NCBI RefSeq assembly: GCF_029203305.1
Contig: NC_089462.1
Location: 1,736,001-1,800,000, forward strand
DNA: 64,000 nt
Source: Yamadazyma tenuis
Taxonomy: Eukaryota > Ascomycota > Pichiomycetes > Serinales > Debaryomycetaceae
Reading direction: 5' to 3'
Of the stretch, positions 27,958-37,211 are shown piece by piece; position 1 is the first letter of the stretch, and the number at the start of each line of letters is the position of its first letter. The position numbers were made by a program, and so were the translations under genes. Under the pieces are notes generated by a model. That model saw nothing but the letters and a program-made list of their open reading frames with translations. It had not been told where the DNA came from and ran no database searches.

Positions 27958-28599
27958 ATGGTACGGTTCCCAACAAATACACTAATCATCACTCAAGTTT
28001 CGGACGCATTTCTTGACGATCCCAACGAGTTAGTAAAATTTCTTGCTAGTCACAATATCACCTGCGAGTTGGTGTCATTAAGGCGTTTTGGGCGTATCCT
28101 CTTGATCTGTGACGACCACCAGGTATCCCAAAGTATCCGGCAACTCCTCCAAAACTCCCCACAATGGAGCCATTTGGCTGTAACCTTCAGCCTTCAAGAC
28201 AACGAGTTGACGCTGGGACGGGAGGTCAGTGAAAAAATGGACTACTTGGAACTTCCAGCACAAGACGGGTCAAGACGGTTTCTTATCTCACCACCACTCT
28301 CACCACCTCCAGAATGGGACCATTGGGATAAGGTGGAAGAAGGGCCACATCGGACGGCAATGACGAACCCGGAAGAGCTTTCGCATCTACTTTGGGAGAG
28401 ATTGGGTGGTGTAAATAGCACAGAGGTAAGACGCTTTCAAGCCGAAGATACTAGAGATTTGAAGATAGAACCACAAGTGGTTTTCGAGGACATAGACAAC
28501 GATGTGCCCGCCATCTTGCTTGATAGAGTCGACTACGAGCAGCCGTCCGGACCCAGCAAACCTGTTTTCAAGACATCTTTGCCTCCTCCGTTGCCTTGA
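27958..28599 (+). CDS. RCN1: calcipressin, regulator of calcineurin
   Basis: The 213-residue protein starts MVRFPTNTLIITQV, a weak RRM-like fold typical of calcipressins. It contains the signature FLISPPLSPPPEWDHWDKVEEGPH-type core (FLISPPLSPPPEWD, residues about 110-123), the SP-repeat that docks to and is phosphorylated near calcineurin. Family members feed back on calcineurin/Crz1 signalling. The ATG at 27958 matches family length (Sc Rcn1 is 211). The frame is open to an ATG at 27739 that would add 73 non-conserved residues, probably leader. CIC1 follows on the same strand after 84 bp. Confidence 0.9.
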   Translation: MVRFPTNTLIITQVSDAFLDDPNELVKFLASHNITCELVSLRRFGRILLICDDHQVSQSIRQLLQNSPQWSHLAVTFSLQDNELTLGREVSEKMDYLELPAQDGSRRFLISPPLSPPPEWDHWDKVEEGPHRTAMTNPEELSHLLWERLGGVNSTEVRRFQAEDTRDLKIEPQVVFEDIDNDVPAILLDRVDYEQPSGPSKPVFKTSLPPPLP

Positions 28600-28629
28600 A
28601 CGAGTTCGCAGCCTCACCTATAGAAAAAC

Positions 28630-28650
28630 GAGATGAGATGAAAAAAAAAT
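28630..28650 (+). promoter_or_regulatory. PAC plus A-rich (RRPE-like) element of CIC1
   Basis: GAGATGAGATG is followed at once by a nine-A run, ending about 35 bp before the CIC1 ATG. GATGAG is the PAC core, and the adjacent TGAAAAA-type tract resembles RRPE. The pair marks ribosome-biogenesis promoters in yeasts, and CIC1 belongs to that regulon. Confidence 0.6.
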
Positions 28651-28683
28651 CCATCCATCGCATCTTTGATTTACTAGTGAACC

Positions 28684-29766
28684 ATGGCCAAAACCAGATC
28701 AAAGGGACCAGTATCTCCCAAAACACCCCTTTCTGACAAGATTAGGAAGATCAAGACTAAGACGAGTGTTGAGGCGTCGCCTAGTGTCAGAAAAGTCAAA
28801 AAAGGTAGAGTTGAAAAATCCGCCAAACCATCCACCACCACATCCACCACCGTTTCTACCGACGTTGTGAGTGATAAAGTCGCTAGAGGGGCGGTGGAAC
28901 AATTGTCAAAGTATACCTCTGCCCAAGCCAAGGAGTCTGAGCTGGATCTCTTTGCGGATGAGGAAGATGACGAATATGTGTACTTGCAAGTTACTACCAA
29001 GAAGTTTTTCTCTGACAAACCCAACTTCAAGCCCAAGGTAATTAAGTTGTCTCACCCGATAATCAAGGAACAATCTGACCTTAAAACATGTTTAATTGTG
29101 AGAGATCTGTTGATCACCAAACAAGAACAAGTGGAAAAGATCGAAAGTGAACAAATTCCTACCTTACAGAAGATATACACCTTGCATGACATTAAAACCG
29201 AGTTCAAGCCATTTGAAAAGAAAAGACAATTGTATAACGAGTATGACTTATTTGTGGTTGATGACGCCTTAATGAATTCTTTACCCAGTGCCTTGGGTAA
29301 AGTGTTTTATGATAACGGAAACAACAAGATTCCTTTACCCATTAGAGTCACCTCCTCGAACAGCCCCAAACAGTTCTCCACTATCACGTTCAAGAACCAA
29401 TTGGATAAGTGTTTGACCAGCACGTTCTTCTTACCTCCTATGGGAGTGAATATCTTGATCAAGTTGGGAGTCATAAATAAGTCTTCTACCGACGACTTGG
29501 CCCAAAACATCAAGGACGTGATGAAGACCTTTGAAGTTTCTTCGTTGAGGTCTGCTATGATCAAGACCTCTTCTTCTCCAGCGTTGCCTGTGTTCTACAG
29601 TGATAAGCTTTACGACTCGGTAGATGTGCTCGAGAAGGCAAAGTCTGCAAAGAAATCCGACAAGAGCCAATTATCTGCTTTCGAAAAGGGATTATTAGAG
29701 CTTGGTACCACCGAAGATGTCACCAAGATTATTGGTAAGAAATTGGGTCAAAAATTAAGCAGTTAG
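28684..29766 (+). CDS. CIC1: 60S ribosome assembly factor Cic1/Nsa3 (L1-like fold)
   Basis: The 360-residue protein (Sc Cic1 is 376) has a Lys/Ser/Thr-rich basic N-terminal tail, then a ribosomal L1-like domain (about 90-320) with LYNEYDLFVVDDALMNSLP and SPALPVFYSD. It ends with LSAFEKGLLELGTTEDV, matching the Cic1 C-terminal block rather than the shorter Utp30. Cic1 binds ITS2 in pre-60S particles in the nucleolus. The ATG at 28684 follows a PAC/RRPE-like promoter. It is 84 bp from RCN1 and 73 bp from XRS2, all on the plus strand. Confidence 0.88.
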   Translation: MAKTRSKGPVSPKTPLSDKIRKIKTKTSVEASPSVRKVKKGRVEKSAKPSTTTSTTVSTDVVSDKVARGAVEQLSKYTSAQAKESELDLFADEEDDEYVYLQVTTKKFFSDKPNFKPKVIKLSHPIIKEQSDLKTCLIVRDLLITKQEQVEKIESEQIPTLQKIYTLHDIKTEFKPFEKKRQLYNEYDLFVVDDALMNSLPSALGKVFYDNGNNKIPLPIRVTSSNSPKQFSTITFKNQLDKCLTSTFFLPPMGVNILIKLGVINKSSTDDLAQNIKDVMKTFEVSSLRSAMIKTSSSPALPVFYSDKLYDSVDVLEKAKSAKKSDKSQLSAFEKGLLELGTTEDVTKIIGKKLGQKLSS

Positions 29767-29803
29767 TCAGTGTATGTACATTAACATCATTACCAGAAAA
29801 TTA

Positions 29804-29813
29804 TTTTCGCGTT
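29804..29813. promoter_or_regulatory. SCB/MCB-like element upstream of XRS2
   Basis: TTTTCGCGTT; the opposite strand reads AACGCGAAAA, joining an MCB core (ACGCG) with an SCB core (CGCGAAA). It lies about 27 bp before the spliced XRS2 ATG at 29840. G1/S control is inferred. Confidence 0.45.
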
Positions 29814-29839
29814 AGTGTGATTCTTTTCTCTCCAGCTTT

Positions 29840-31950
29840 ATGTGGGTCTTACGATATGAAGACTCCCGAGGCAATGGTATGTATCCCACAATGTCTTGAG
29901 AACAACAAAAATACTGACGGGTGTAGTGTTAAGAAGGAACCTCAAACACGGTCACTCCTACGAGGTGGGCCGAGATATAGGCGATAAAGATGAAGAGTTC
30001 TTCATCCAAGTTCACAAGATATATATCTCCAAGAAACATTTGAGCATTCAAATAAAGTCCACGGGCCTAAGAGATGTGAATTCACGATCTGAACTATGTA
30101 TCCAGGTGCTTACCAAGGCTAGCAGTGTCATCAACGGCACAAAACACCGGTTGTCTTCCACCAAGAACGACCCATATGTGGAAACTTACACGGAATCTGA
30201 TGTGACGATATCGTTTAAAGATGACAGCGAACGAATATTCATCAACTGGATCCCGTTAGTAGTCTACCACCAGGATATGGAAAAGGAATTGCAACAAGCG
30301 TATGATAGTGGAGTTGACTTGAAATTAACTACTCTTCCTAACATGGCCAATGCAATTGTTGTTAGTTCCCAAGTTTCGGATCACTTGGGTGCTATTGCTA
30401 TGATCTACAATCTCCCTATAATGACCAAGGACTGGGTCGAGTACGTCAAGACAACCAGAAAAGATGTCTTTGACCAATCGGATATTACTACCAGATATCT
30501 TTTTCGAGAAAACTATGCCACTAAAAGGAGCCTGATCCTCCTGAATTACGTGATCCAGTCGGCAGACTTTCGCAAGGAAATAGAGACGATAGTGACCAAT
30601 AACGGTGGAACCTTCAAGAAGAGAGGATATGAGTTGTTGGAGGGAGCTCTCAGAAATGAGTCTTTCATGGAAGACAAGTTTAAAGATGCCAGTGCCCCAC
30701 CTGAGTCGAAGTTTGTCATATACCATAACACTCCCAGTACTAGTGTCAAAGAGTTTGCTGCCTTCTATGAGGGGTCCATAATTGGTGATACAGACTTGTT
30801 TCGTATTGTTAAGGACGAAAATACTGATTGTTTGCAGCCTCTTAATATTGGCAAAAAAAAACGTTGTTGTTCTCAGCAGGAACCTGAAGTTGAAGTATTG
30901 AGCTCCCAAGTTGATGATTCCAAGGCTTCTCAATCGTGGCGACGCAGGAAGAAAGTGAAAAAGCTGGATGCTCTTGCCTTCTTGTTGCCCTCCTCTTTGG
31001 CTCCGGATACTCAGCCATCGTTGTTTGATAGTCCTGTCAAACAGGACTCCTCGAAACCAGAAGCAGCGGAATTTACCGAAACTAATACAGGAAATTTTCT
31101 TGAAAATAGAGAAGTCGATGCTCCTATAAATCTGGTTGTAAATTTTGAAACTCTTCCAAATGGGGTTGAAAACAACGTTAACGTTCCTTCTTCTGGATCT
31201 GTCAAACGGTCCAGTTCTTCAGCAGTTCTCTTGGAACCAAGGAAACGCCAGAAGCTTACCGTGGAGAATGCTTTATCATGTGAAGACCTAGAGCTCCAAT
31301 TAGAAACGGAAGAAGACAAGAGGAGGAAAAAGCGAGCAGAAGTAGCACAGGCCAAAAGAGAAAAGAATAACAACAATGTTAGTGTTGGGTTTCTCGATGC
31401 TGTAAAGTCTACTAAGGAACATATGAATGAAAGCATAAAAAAAGACCTTGGTTTGAACAAAGAAAACAACATTCCTGAGGATTCGGTGGAACTGATGTTG
31501 GAAACTCTAGCAATTGTCGAAACTGTTGATATCAAGCTCAGAAAAAGACCTGATACTACCCAAAGAGGTATACTCTACGAAGGCCGCAAGAATTTCAAAA
31601 ACTTCAAGAAGAATATGACTTTGAAGTCTAGAGTCACCAGAACATTTGTCAGCGTTGGAGACCCTTCCAGTGGTACTTCTGGAATCCCAACGTTTTTTGA
31701 GGAATCCAAAAGTGACGACTATATCGAAGGCATTGTATTTCAATCCTCTAATGCTGAAGCCGACTCCCAGCCAATAATTCCTCCCAATGACCTCTTTGTT
31801 AGTAACGAATCTCAATCTCAAGTGGTGGAAATGCCTTCAAAAGCCAGCCCCGCAAGACACAATACCTCCAAACCCACAAAAAACCCCCTCGACGACTTTT
31901 ACGATGACGATCTTGATGACATGCCACGGTTTCAATTCACAAGAAACTAA
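29840..31950 (+). CDS. XRS2: Xrs2/Nbs1, MRX complex subunit (two exons)
   Basis: Spliced from 29840-29876 and 29927-31950. Without splicing the long frame has no ATG for over 130 codons, only a TTG at 29896. Joining exon 1 (MWVLRYEDSRGN) to exon 2 (VLRRNLKHGHSYEVGRD) gives 686 residues. The product begins like Xrs2 (MWVVRY) and completes the FHA domain (HSYEVGRD, then ISKKHLSIQI). A BRCT region follows (about 105-200). The C-terminal half is low-complexity with basic patches (KKRAEVAQAKREK) and ends in an acidic FYDDDLDDMPRFQF tail, like the Tel1-binding end of the family. Xrs2 recruits Mre11-Rad50 to DNA breaks. It is convergent with the lipase gene (20 bp between stops). Confidence 0.88.
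29877..29926 (+). other. XRS2: 50-nt spliceosomal intron in XRS2
   Basis: 5' splice site GTATGT (29877-29882), branch sequence TACTGAC (29912-29918) and 3' splice site TAG (29924-29926). The intron is phase 1 and splits a Val codon. The branch A to 3' site distance is about 9 nt. Exon 1 is only 37 nt. Confidence 0.85.
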
Positions 31951-31970
31951 CATATATAACACAAATAACA

Positions 31971-33017
31971 TTACCATAAGCGTATACCGCACAAACCCAT
32001 CGACCTAAAATACGTGGTGTGGGTCTGTAGAAAATTGTTTGTCAAGTATCCAAACATCTTGTCGAAGTCACCTTCAATACATCTTGGATTGTCTCCTGTT
32101 AGACAGTCCACCACCTGTTCGTTCAGGGGATTTGCCTGCGAGTGGGAGCAGTTCAAATAGATCTGGTTGTTGAACTGGCTGTAAGAATCCAAAATGTTAT
32201 TATTGCTAGGTATGGTGGTAACCACATCGCCTTTGTGAATAACTCTGTAGAACTTGCGTTCAAAGCCGCTATTTTCCACCGGCAACGAGCTTCCCATCAC
32301 CGTATCCACAAACAGAGAAAACGGCTTATTTCCCACCAATGGTTGACCCATAGTTACCAAAGTCATCTTGTCATAACCAAGGTCCAAGAAGTGTACTCCA
32401 AGGAGAACACCAACTGCACCACCAAGAGAGTGACCAAGAATCAAAAGTTCGTAGTCTTCATCTGTTTCCAACTCTTGTTGGAGTATTTCACCGATGTTGG
32501 CAAGTGTATGGGAGAAGTAGCTGTAAAAACCCCGATGAACCTTGCAATTAGGCCCACAATTTCGTAGGGTATACCCAGCGTTGTTATATCCCACCATATC
32601 TACCTTTATATCTGTGTAAGTGTCGACTAATGACCGGGTTCCTCTCAAAGAAACAATTATGGTCTTCTTCTTCTTGTTTGTGGTTTGACGATTAAACACA
32701 TCTGAGTAAGTAGTAGCAATATACCCGCATACCGAGTCATCAAAATACCACTGGTACACTAGGGTCACATTTGGAAAGCTTGTTTCACACCCCAAGTCAC
32801 ATGCGAACGGCTCTTTGAGTTTGGAGGTGGTGGATATACAGTATGATATATCGATGAGATGAGCGTATGTGTACATGTTTCGAAATACATCCCCATCGAT
32901 GGGTTCAGGGGAGCTTTCGACCGTTAAAAAGGGCCTACGAGTAGGAACTTTCCATAGAACGCTACCCGTGGCCGCCTGAAGACATACAAAAGTCGCCAAT
33001 ATTAGTAGTAGTAACAT
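31971..33017 (-). CDS. secreted class 3 (alpha/beta) lipase
   Basis: The 348-residue protein has a signal peptide (MLLLLILATFVCLQAATGS) and the lipase_3 fold. The nucleophile elbow is GHSLGGAVG (Ser about 191), the Asp is likely in GDVVTTIPS, and the His is in QTHTTYF near the C terminus. It has an even scatter of Cys (DLGCETSF, CGPNCK, NCSHSQ) and N-glycosylation sequons, as expected for an extracellular enzyme. It resembles yeast lipase-like proteins of the Lih1 (YJR107W) type, but I do not assign orthology. The ATG at 33017 is only 13 bp beyond the KAR5 stop on the same strand, so its promoter must lie within KAR5 coding sequence or transcription is shared. Confidence 0.88.
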   Translation of the reverse strand: MLLLLILATFVCLQAATGSVLWKVPTRRPFLTVESSPEPIDGDVFRNMYTYAHLIDISYCISTTSKLKEPFACDLGCETSFPNVTLVYQWYFDDSVCGYIATTYSDVFNRQTTNKKKKTIIVSLRGTRSLVDTYTDIKVDMVGYNNAGYTLRNCGPNCKVHRGFYSYFSHTLANIGEILQQELETDEDYELLILGHSLGGAVGVLLGVHFLDLGYDKMTLVTMGQPLVGNKPFSLFVDTVMGSSLPVENSGFERKFYRVIHKGDVVTTIPSNNNILDSYSQFNNQIYLNCSHSQANPLNEQVVDCLTGDNPRCIEGDFDKMFGYLTNNFLQTHTTYFRSMGLCGIRLW

Positions 33018-33030
33018 ATCAGTAGTCCTT

Positions 33031-34659
33031 TCATAGATAAGGATTCTCAATTTTCGTTAAAGATGTCCCCACAAAAATATCCGAGTGCGATGACCTGGCT
33101 GCAAATTCCCCATTTACAATCAACATGATAGTCACCACCAGAAAAAGAAGTCCTAACCCGCCAGTGAAGAGAAAAAGGAAGGATAACACCCGTGTAATCA
33201 TATGTGATTCTAACTGGCTCGATCCTGTTGTTGAAATTACTTTGACGATTCCTACCGTAGAAAGCACAGCAAAGAAAGGGATGGACACAAAACATACAAC
33301 CAAGGCGGGAGCTTTCTCTAAGAAATGTATGATATTACACAAAAATCTCTTGAGGGTATTGAAACTCAACAGGAGAAGTCTAAAAGCAGATATAGTGCCG
33401 TTAGAAAAGTAGCTTCTCATAGACTTCACAACATCCAAGCATGTGTTTAACAGGTTTAACCAATATCCTACTTCTTCGTTGATTTTATTGACTTTTCTTA
33501 GAGTGTCTGACATCTTAGTATCCATAGAAACCAAGTAATGGTTCACCCGAAACTCTATTCCGTTTAAAGACATGTGAACGTTCTGTAAGACTTCCGAGAA
33601 AAACTCGTGGACGTATTCAGTATTGACTGCAAATTGTTCTTGCTGCTCTATTACGTTAGTTTCTAGGACCTGTAATATGTAATTCACATCTCTTGCATAC
33701 TGGATGTTGTCCTGAAGCTGAGCATTCAATTGCTTTTCTCTGTCTAAGTGTTTTTCTATGTCTTTGCTGATTTTCTCAAACCCGTCTTTGACATCACCAA
33801 CAGTGAAATCTAGAACATGTCTTAACTCATCTTTGTATAGGTCAATGACATGGGTTTTTACTTCATCCAAGTGATGTTTCATATCATACTGTCTTACAAC
33901 CTCGTGCAAGTCTTTAACTTCCAGCAGAAGGAAGTTGAGATTGACTGCAATCTCGTCAATGTCTGATTTTGCAGTGAACTTTAAAGACTCCATTACATGG
34001 TTTGCATCCACAAATGCTGCTTGCAATATCGAAGAGAACATCTCTGTTTGCTTCTCTGCATTGAAACGTGCCAGTGTCATGTCTTGTACTAGCAGATCAA
34101 ATGCCCTTATCAATTCATCAAACTTTTTTTGAAGTCTCAGATGAGCTTCCTCAGAGCTTGAAAATGATTTTGCAAGTTCCAAATTGAGATCACGGAAAAC
34201 CTTGGTGATATTGTTATACACTTCTAATATCTGGTCTTTTTCAAAAGGCAAGGACTCCTCGAAACAAATCTTCCTAATTTCCCTGTAGTTACCACTGAAA
34301 AGAGTCCAATATTGTGGAACCTTCTCTAACGAGCTTATACAGTCATTAACACTGATAGGGTTCTGACATACTTCTGGAGGCTTTAACCTCAAATTTCCCA
34401 TCTCACACAATGTCAAAGAGAGGGCCAGAGATTTTTTGGTTTCCAAATCCAACGACTCGACCCCATGCTTTTGGCAATTGTTCAAAGCTTCTCTAAGTGC
34501 ATTTTTCACACAGTAAGATTCAAGATTGATATGAGAATACAGACCAAGTTCTTCCATAGAGTGCTCAAAAACCCTTTGTCTCTCTTGAAAATAGATTATT
34601 TCATCTCCAGCACCTACAATAGTAGCCACTAATAACCAAAGCAATAGCATTTTATCCAT
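33031..34659 (-). CDS. KAR5: nuclear membrane fusion protein Kar5
   Basis: The 542-residue protein fits the Kar5/Brambleberry/GEX1 family. It has a signal peptide (MDKMLLLWLLVATIVGAGD), a luminal Cys-containing N domain (YCVKNALREALNNC, CEMG, CQNP, CISS, CFEESLPF), extended coiled coils (about 165-400) and two C-terminal transmembrane segments (APALVVCFVSIPFFAVL and VLSFLFLFTGGLGLLFLVV). Kar5 acts at the ER/nuclear envelope in nuclear fusion during mating. The start is the ATG at 34659. The 60-bp divergent gap to the next gene contains TGAAACA (34692-34698), the pheromone response core, consistent with mating-induced expression. Confidence 0.88.
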   Translation of the reverse strand: MDKMLLLWLLVATIVGAGDEIIYFQERQRVFEHSMEELGLYSHINLESYCVKNALREALNNCQKHGVESLDLETKKSLALSLTLCEMGNLRLKPPEVCQNPISVNDCISSLEKVPQYWTLFSGNYREIRKICFEESLPFEKDQILEVYNNITKVFRDLNLELAKSFSSSEEAHLRLQKKFDELIRAFDLLVQDMTLARFNAEKQTEMFSSILQAAFVDANHVMESLKFTAKSDIDEIAVNLNFLLLEVKDLHEVVRQYDMKHHLDEVKTHVIDLYKDELRHVLDFTVGDVKDGFEKISKDIEKHLDREKQLNAQLQDNIQYARDVNYILQVLETNVIEQQEQFAVNTEYVHEFFSEVLQNVHMSLNGIEFRVNHYLVSMDTKMSDTLRKVNKINEEVGYWLNLLNTCLDVVKSMRSYFSNGTISAFRLLLLSFNTLKRFLCNIIHFLEKAPALVVCFVSIPFFAVLSTVGIVKVISTTGSSQLESHMITRVLSFLFLFTGGLGLLFLVVTIMLIVNGEFAARSSHSDIFVGTSLTKIENPYL

Positions 34660-34691
34660 GTGTGTGATTTTTTGCAGTCAAGAAAATAATC

Positions 34692-34698
34692 TGAAACA
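34692..34698. promoter_or_regulatory. pheromone response element TGAAACA
   Basis: A single perfect TGAAACA (Ste12/Cph1 core) lies in the 60-bp gap between divergent KAR5 and the mitochondrial gene, 33 bp from the KAR5 ATG. KAR5 is pheromone-induced in S. cerevisiae; use here is inferred. Confidence 0.45.
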
Positions 34699-34719
34699 TC
34701 TTTCGCAAACTCTTTTGAG

Positions 34720-36126
34720 ATGAAAAAATACTTCTTCAGTTCTATGCTTTCGAGAACATTAATCAAAAGAACCCGTGGGGTGCGGTATTCGAGCACGAAA
34801 CCTATCATACTGTTTATTCCCAATGAGAACATATACCGCTTCGAAGGCGAAACGCTAACGCCCGAGCAGAACCAAGCAGCTATACCTAAAAGGCCAACGA
34901 CGTTTGCGGTCCCCAAGATCCACCATGAAATGTTAAGCCCTGAATACGTGGCAGATTTAGTGGTGAAACCTGACTTCAACGATCTTTTCTTCACCAGCTT
35001 GAGTCAAGATTCGCCCTTTTCCGGCGACAAGCTGTACAAAGTGATTCCCAAATCACCTAACCAGAGTCCACAATCGGTTAACCTACTTTTTGGTGAAATA
35101 ACCACCAAGTACATTCAGGTGTACAACAGCCAGACGTATAAGTTAAAGCAAGTCCCAGAGAATATCACGCTGTCGCCGTTGAACACAAAGGTTGAACTCA
35201 ACATTCAAAGGGCGCTTATTGACTATATGAAAAGTGTTAAACTAGATAAAATCAGTAGCCGTGACCAGTTATATGAACTTGGAAGCAGGCTTAAGGTGTT
35301 CGAAAACACACGGAAGCTAAATCAAGGGAAGATAGACTTGAGTGGTACAAACGAGATGGTGACAGTGGAAGGTGTTTGTATCTACCTTTTGGACAAAGGC
35401 AGAGACAAAGTCAGTGAAATGGCAGTAGTGGAGTTCGTTAAGGAAAACCTTCTGTCGATGACGATCAGCTCGACAATAGGTGTTACAGAGGCCATAGTAA
35501 AGGCATTAAAGGTGTCCCCAAGTCTGAGCAAGCTTCTTGATCTAATTGTTCAAGACATCATTCCCAATAGCCCAGAAAGTATATTGCGACTCCATCCAAG
35601 TGTGCTCAACGACTTTGTAGAGATATTGGCATCCAATGGGTTTATCACAGAGGCCTCCAAATGCTTGAAGGTGGTCATAGTAAAACAACAAATGGAACCA
35701 AGCGTTAATGCTCTTGAGGCGTACTTAAATGCGTACGTTTCCCTGGACGTTGATCGGTTACTGTTTGTCAGATACAATAGTTTCTTAAAAGGTGTCATCA
35801 CATCTTTGCCTCTTACTCCTGTGATAGCCAAAATCATTTTGGACAAGGCAGTTGGACACTCGTACGAATTGGAAGCGTTTGTCAAGATACTAAGCACGGA
35901 ATCAAATGTGAGGGTGTTAAAAGAGCTTTCGCCGGACATCATCAACAAATATATTGAGATCGAAAAGGATAACCAAGACGTGAACCAACAGGTCAAAGTG
36001 GCCAGACTTGTGCTGCTTATCTCGAACTTGAAAAGCAAGGGGTTGGAGTTGTCACAAATCAAGGAATCGGTTGGAGGTTTTTTTTCGCAGCTGGATTACG
36101 CTAGGAACATAGAGTCTCTTTCATAA
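34720..36126 (+). CDS. predicted mitochondrial protein with helical (PPR-like) repeats
   Basis: Family not recognised with confidence. The 468-residue protein begins MKKYFFSSMLSRTLIKRTRGVRYSST, a basic Ser-rich presequence with a plausible RY-SS processing site. Residues about 170-440 are helical, with PPR-reminiscent pieces such as GFITEASKCLKVV followed by MEPSVNALEAYLNAYV. Such proteins often serve mitochondrial RNA processing or translation, but that is only a guess here. The ATG at 34720 is the first in frame and is 60 bp from the divergent KAR5 start. It is convergent with RIM9 (110 bp between stops). Confidence 0.7.
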   Translation: MKKYFFSSMLSRTLIKRTRGVRYSSTKPIILFIPNENIYRFEGETLTPEQNQAAIPKRPTTFAVPKIHHEMLSPEYVADLVVKPDFNDLFFTSLSQDSPFSGDKLYKVIPKSPNQSPQSVNLLFGEITTKYIQVYNSQTYKLKQVPENITLSPLNTKVELNIQRALIDYMKSVKLDKISSRDQLYELGSRLKVFENTRKLNQGKIDLSGTNEMVTVEGVCIYLLDKGRDKVSEMAVVEFVKENLLSMTISSTIGVTEAIVKALKVSPSLSKLLDLIVQDIIPNSPESILRLHPSVLNDFVEILASNGFITEASKCLKVVIVKQQMEPSVNALEAYLNAYVSLDVDRLLFVRYNSFLKGVITSLPLTPVIAKIILDKAVGHSYELEAFVKILSTESNVRVLKELSPDIINKYIEIEKDNQDVNQQVKVARLVLLISNLKSKGLELSQIKESVGGFFSQLDYARNIESLS

Positions 36127-36236
36127 ATTTGTACATAATATAGACGGCTCGAGAGCCAAAAAGTTCGTTATATCGTTATGGTGGTCGTCAAGTCATTTGT
36201 TGTAATTGCAGTCAAGGTGCTTGCCCTAGGAACTCT

Positions 36237-37211
36237 TCAGTCTTGGTCATACTGTTCATTCCTGTCTCGATTTGCGTTAGAAATCCCGTTGAGCTGGCTC
36301 GAATTTACCGAAGTCTCATCATCTCTGTTTGTCATCGGTGTGTGCCTTCTCCAGCTGTTGGTATTGCTTTGTTGAGACTGGTTGTGGAACTCGCGGTCTC
36401 CATAGTTACTGTAGAACCCGTTTGTGTAGACGTAAAAGCCGTCGTCACTAGCAGAGTCATCAGACACACGTGACCTAAAGCTCTTGGGCCTTCTCATGTC
36501 ATCATTGGCGTAGTAGTATTCTTCTTCCAAGTGCCTTCTGGAAAAAACCGTTCTTCGAGTCCAACACATCAAGGTTGTAGCTATGGACTGAAACACAATA
36601 GGAACAATCTGGATCCAACCAAGGTAGCTCAAATGCGGCACAAAGAGAATGATATCCGAGAGAAGTCCAAGCAACGAAAACAAACACGAAAACATCGACA
36701 TCACCAACTGGAAGTTCAATTGTATAGTTACATTGGCAGGAATAATTGTTTTCTCGTCGTTTCGGGTCAGCACTTTAGCGACGGTCTCGAGGTCACCTGA
36801 TTCCGAAGATGATTCTTGGGCTACTGAAGCCCGGTGCTTGGCGTTCACCGACCACACAAATAAAAGCGTACAGAGTGTACACAATAGCACCATTCCTGAC
36901 AGAGCAAATGCTAAAACATGCACCACCAACAACTTCGAGATGCTGTATCGCGCATTGGATGGCAACTGGATCGCACTTTCACTGAGGCCCTGGAATTTGC
37001 GCTGTGAGTCGTAGCCAATTCGTGCTGATGAACATATATCACTACCAAGGTCGCAGACCCCAAATACTCCAAACACCACTCCTTGGTACTTGGCCAAGTG
37101 GAGACTATAGCCTATGGACTTGCCTGTGATGGGAACTGAGAGCACCACAAGTAGCTGCACCACCATGCTTACCAAGCTCAATAGTGCCAGAGTCAATAGT
37201 GTTTTAATCAT
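36237..37211 (-). CDS. RIM9: Rim9/PalI-family tetraspan membrane protein
   Basis: The 324-residue SUR7/PalI-family protein has four hydrophobic segments (about 3-25, 92-120, 168-190 and 197-217). The first extracellular loop carries the family motif (GVFGVCDLGSDICSSARIGYD). A hydrophilic tail of about 105 residues is rich in Arg, Asp, Ser and Asn (EEEYYYANDDMRRPK). PalI/Rim9 assists the plasma-membrane pH sensor Rim21/PalH in alkaline signalling. Sur7/Fmp45 paralogues have the same topology; the long polar tail and loop favour Rim9/PalI. The start is the ATG at 37211. It is divergent from HAL2. Confidence 0.75.
   Translation of the reverse strand: MIKTLLTLALLSLVSMVVQLLVVLSVPITGKSIGYSLHLAKYQGVVFGVFGVCDLGSDICSSARIGYDSQRKFQGLSESAIQLPSNARYSISKLLVVHVLAFALSGMVLLCTLCTLLFVWSVNAKHRASVAQESSSESGDLETVAKVLTRNDEKTIIPANVTIQLNFQLVMSMFSCLFSLLGLLSDIILFVPHLSYLGWIQIVPIVFQSIATTLMCWTRRTVFSRRHLEEEYYYANDDMRRPKSFRSRVSDDSASDDGFYVYTNGFYSNYGDREFHNQSQQSNTNSWRRHTPMTNRDDETSVNSSQLNGISNANRDRNEQYDQD

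Noticed and set aside
30325..31535. open frames of 202 and 174 codons antisense to XRS2
   Set aside because: They lie wholly within conserved XRS2 coding sequence on the other strand, with no domain likeness.
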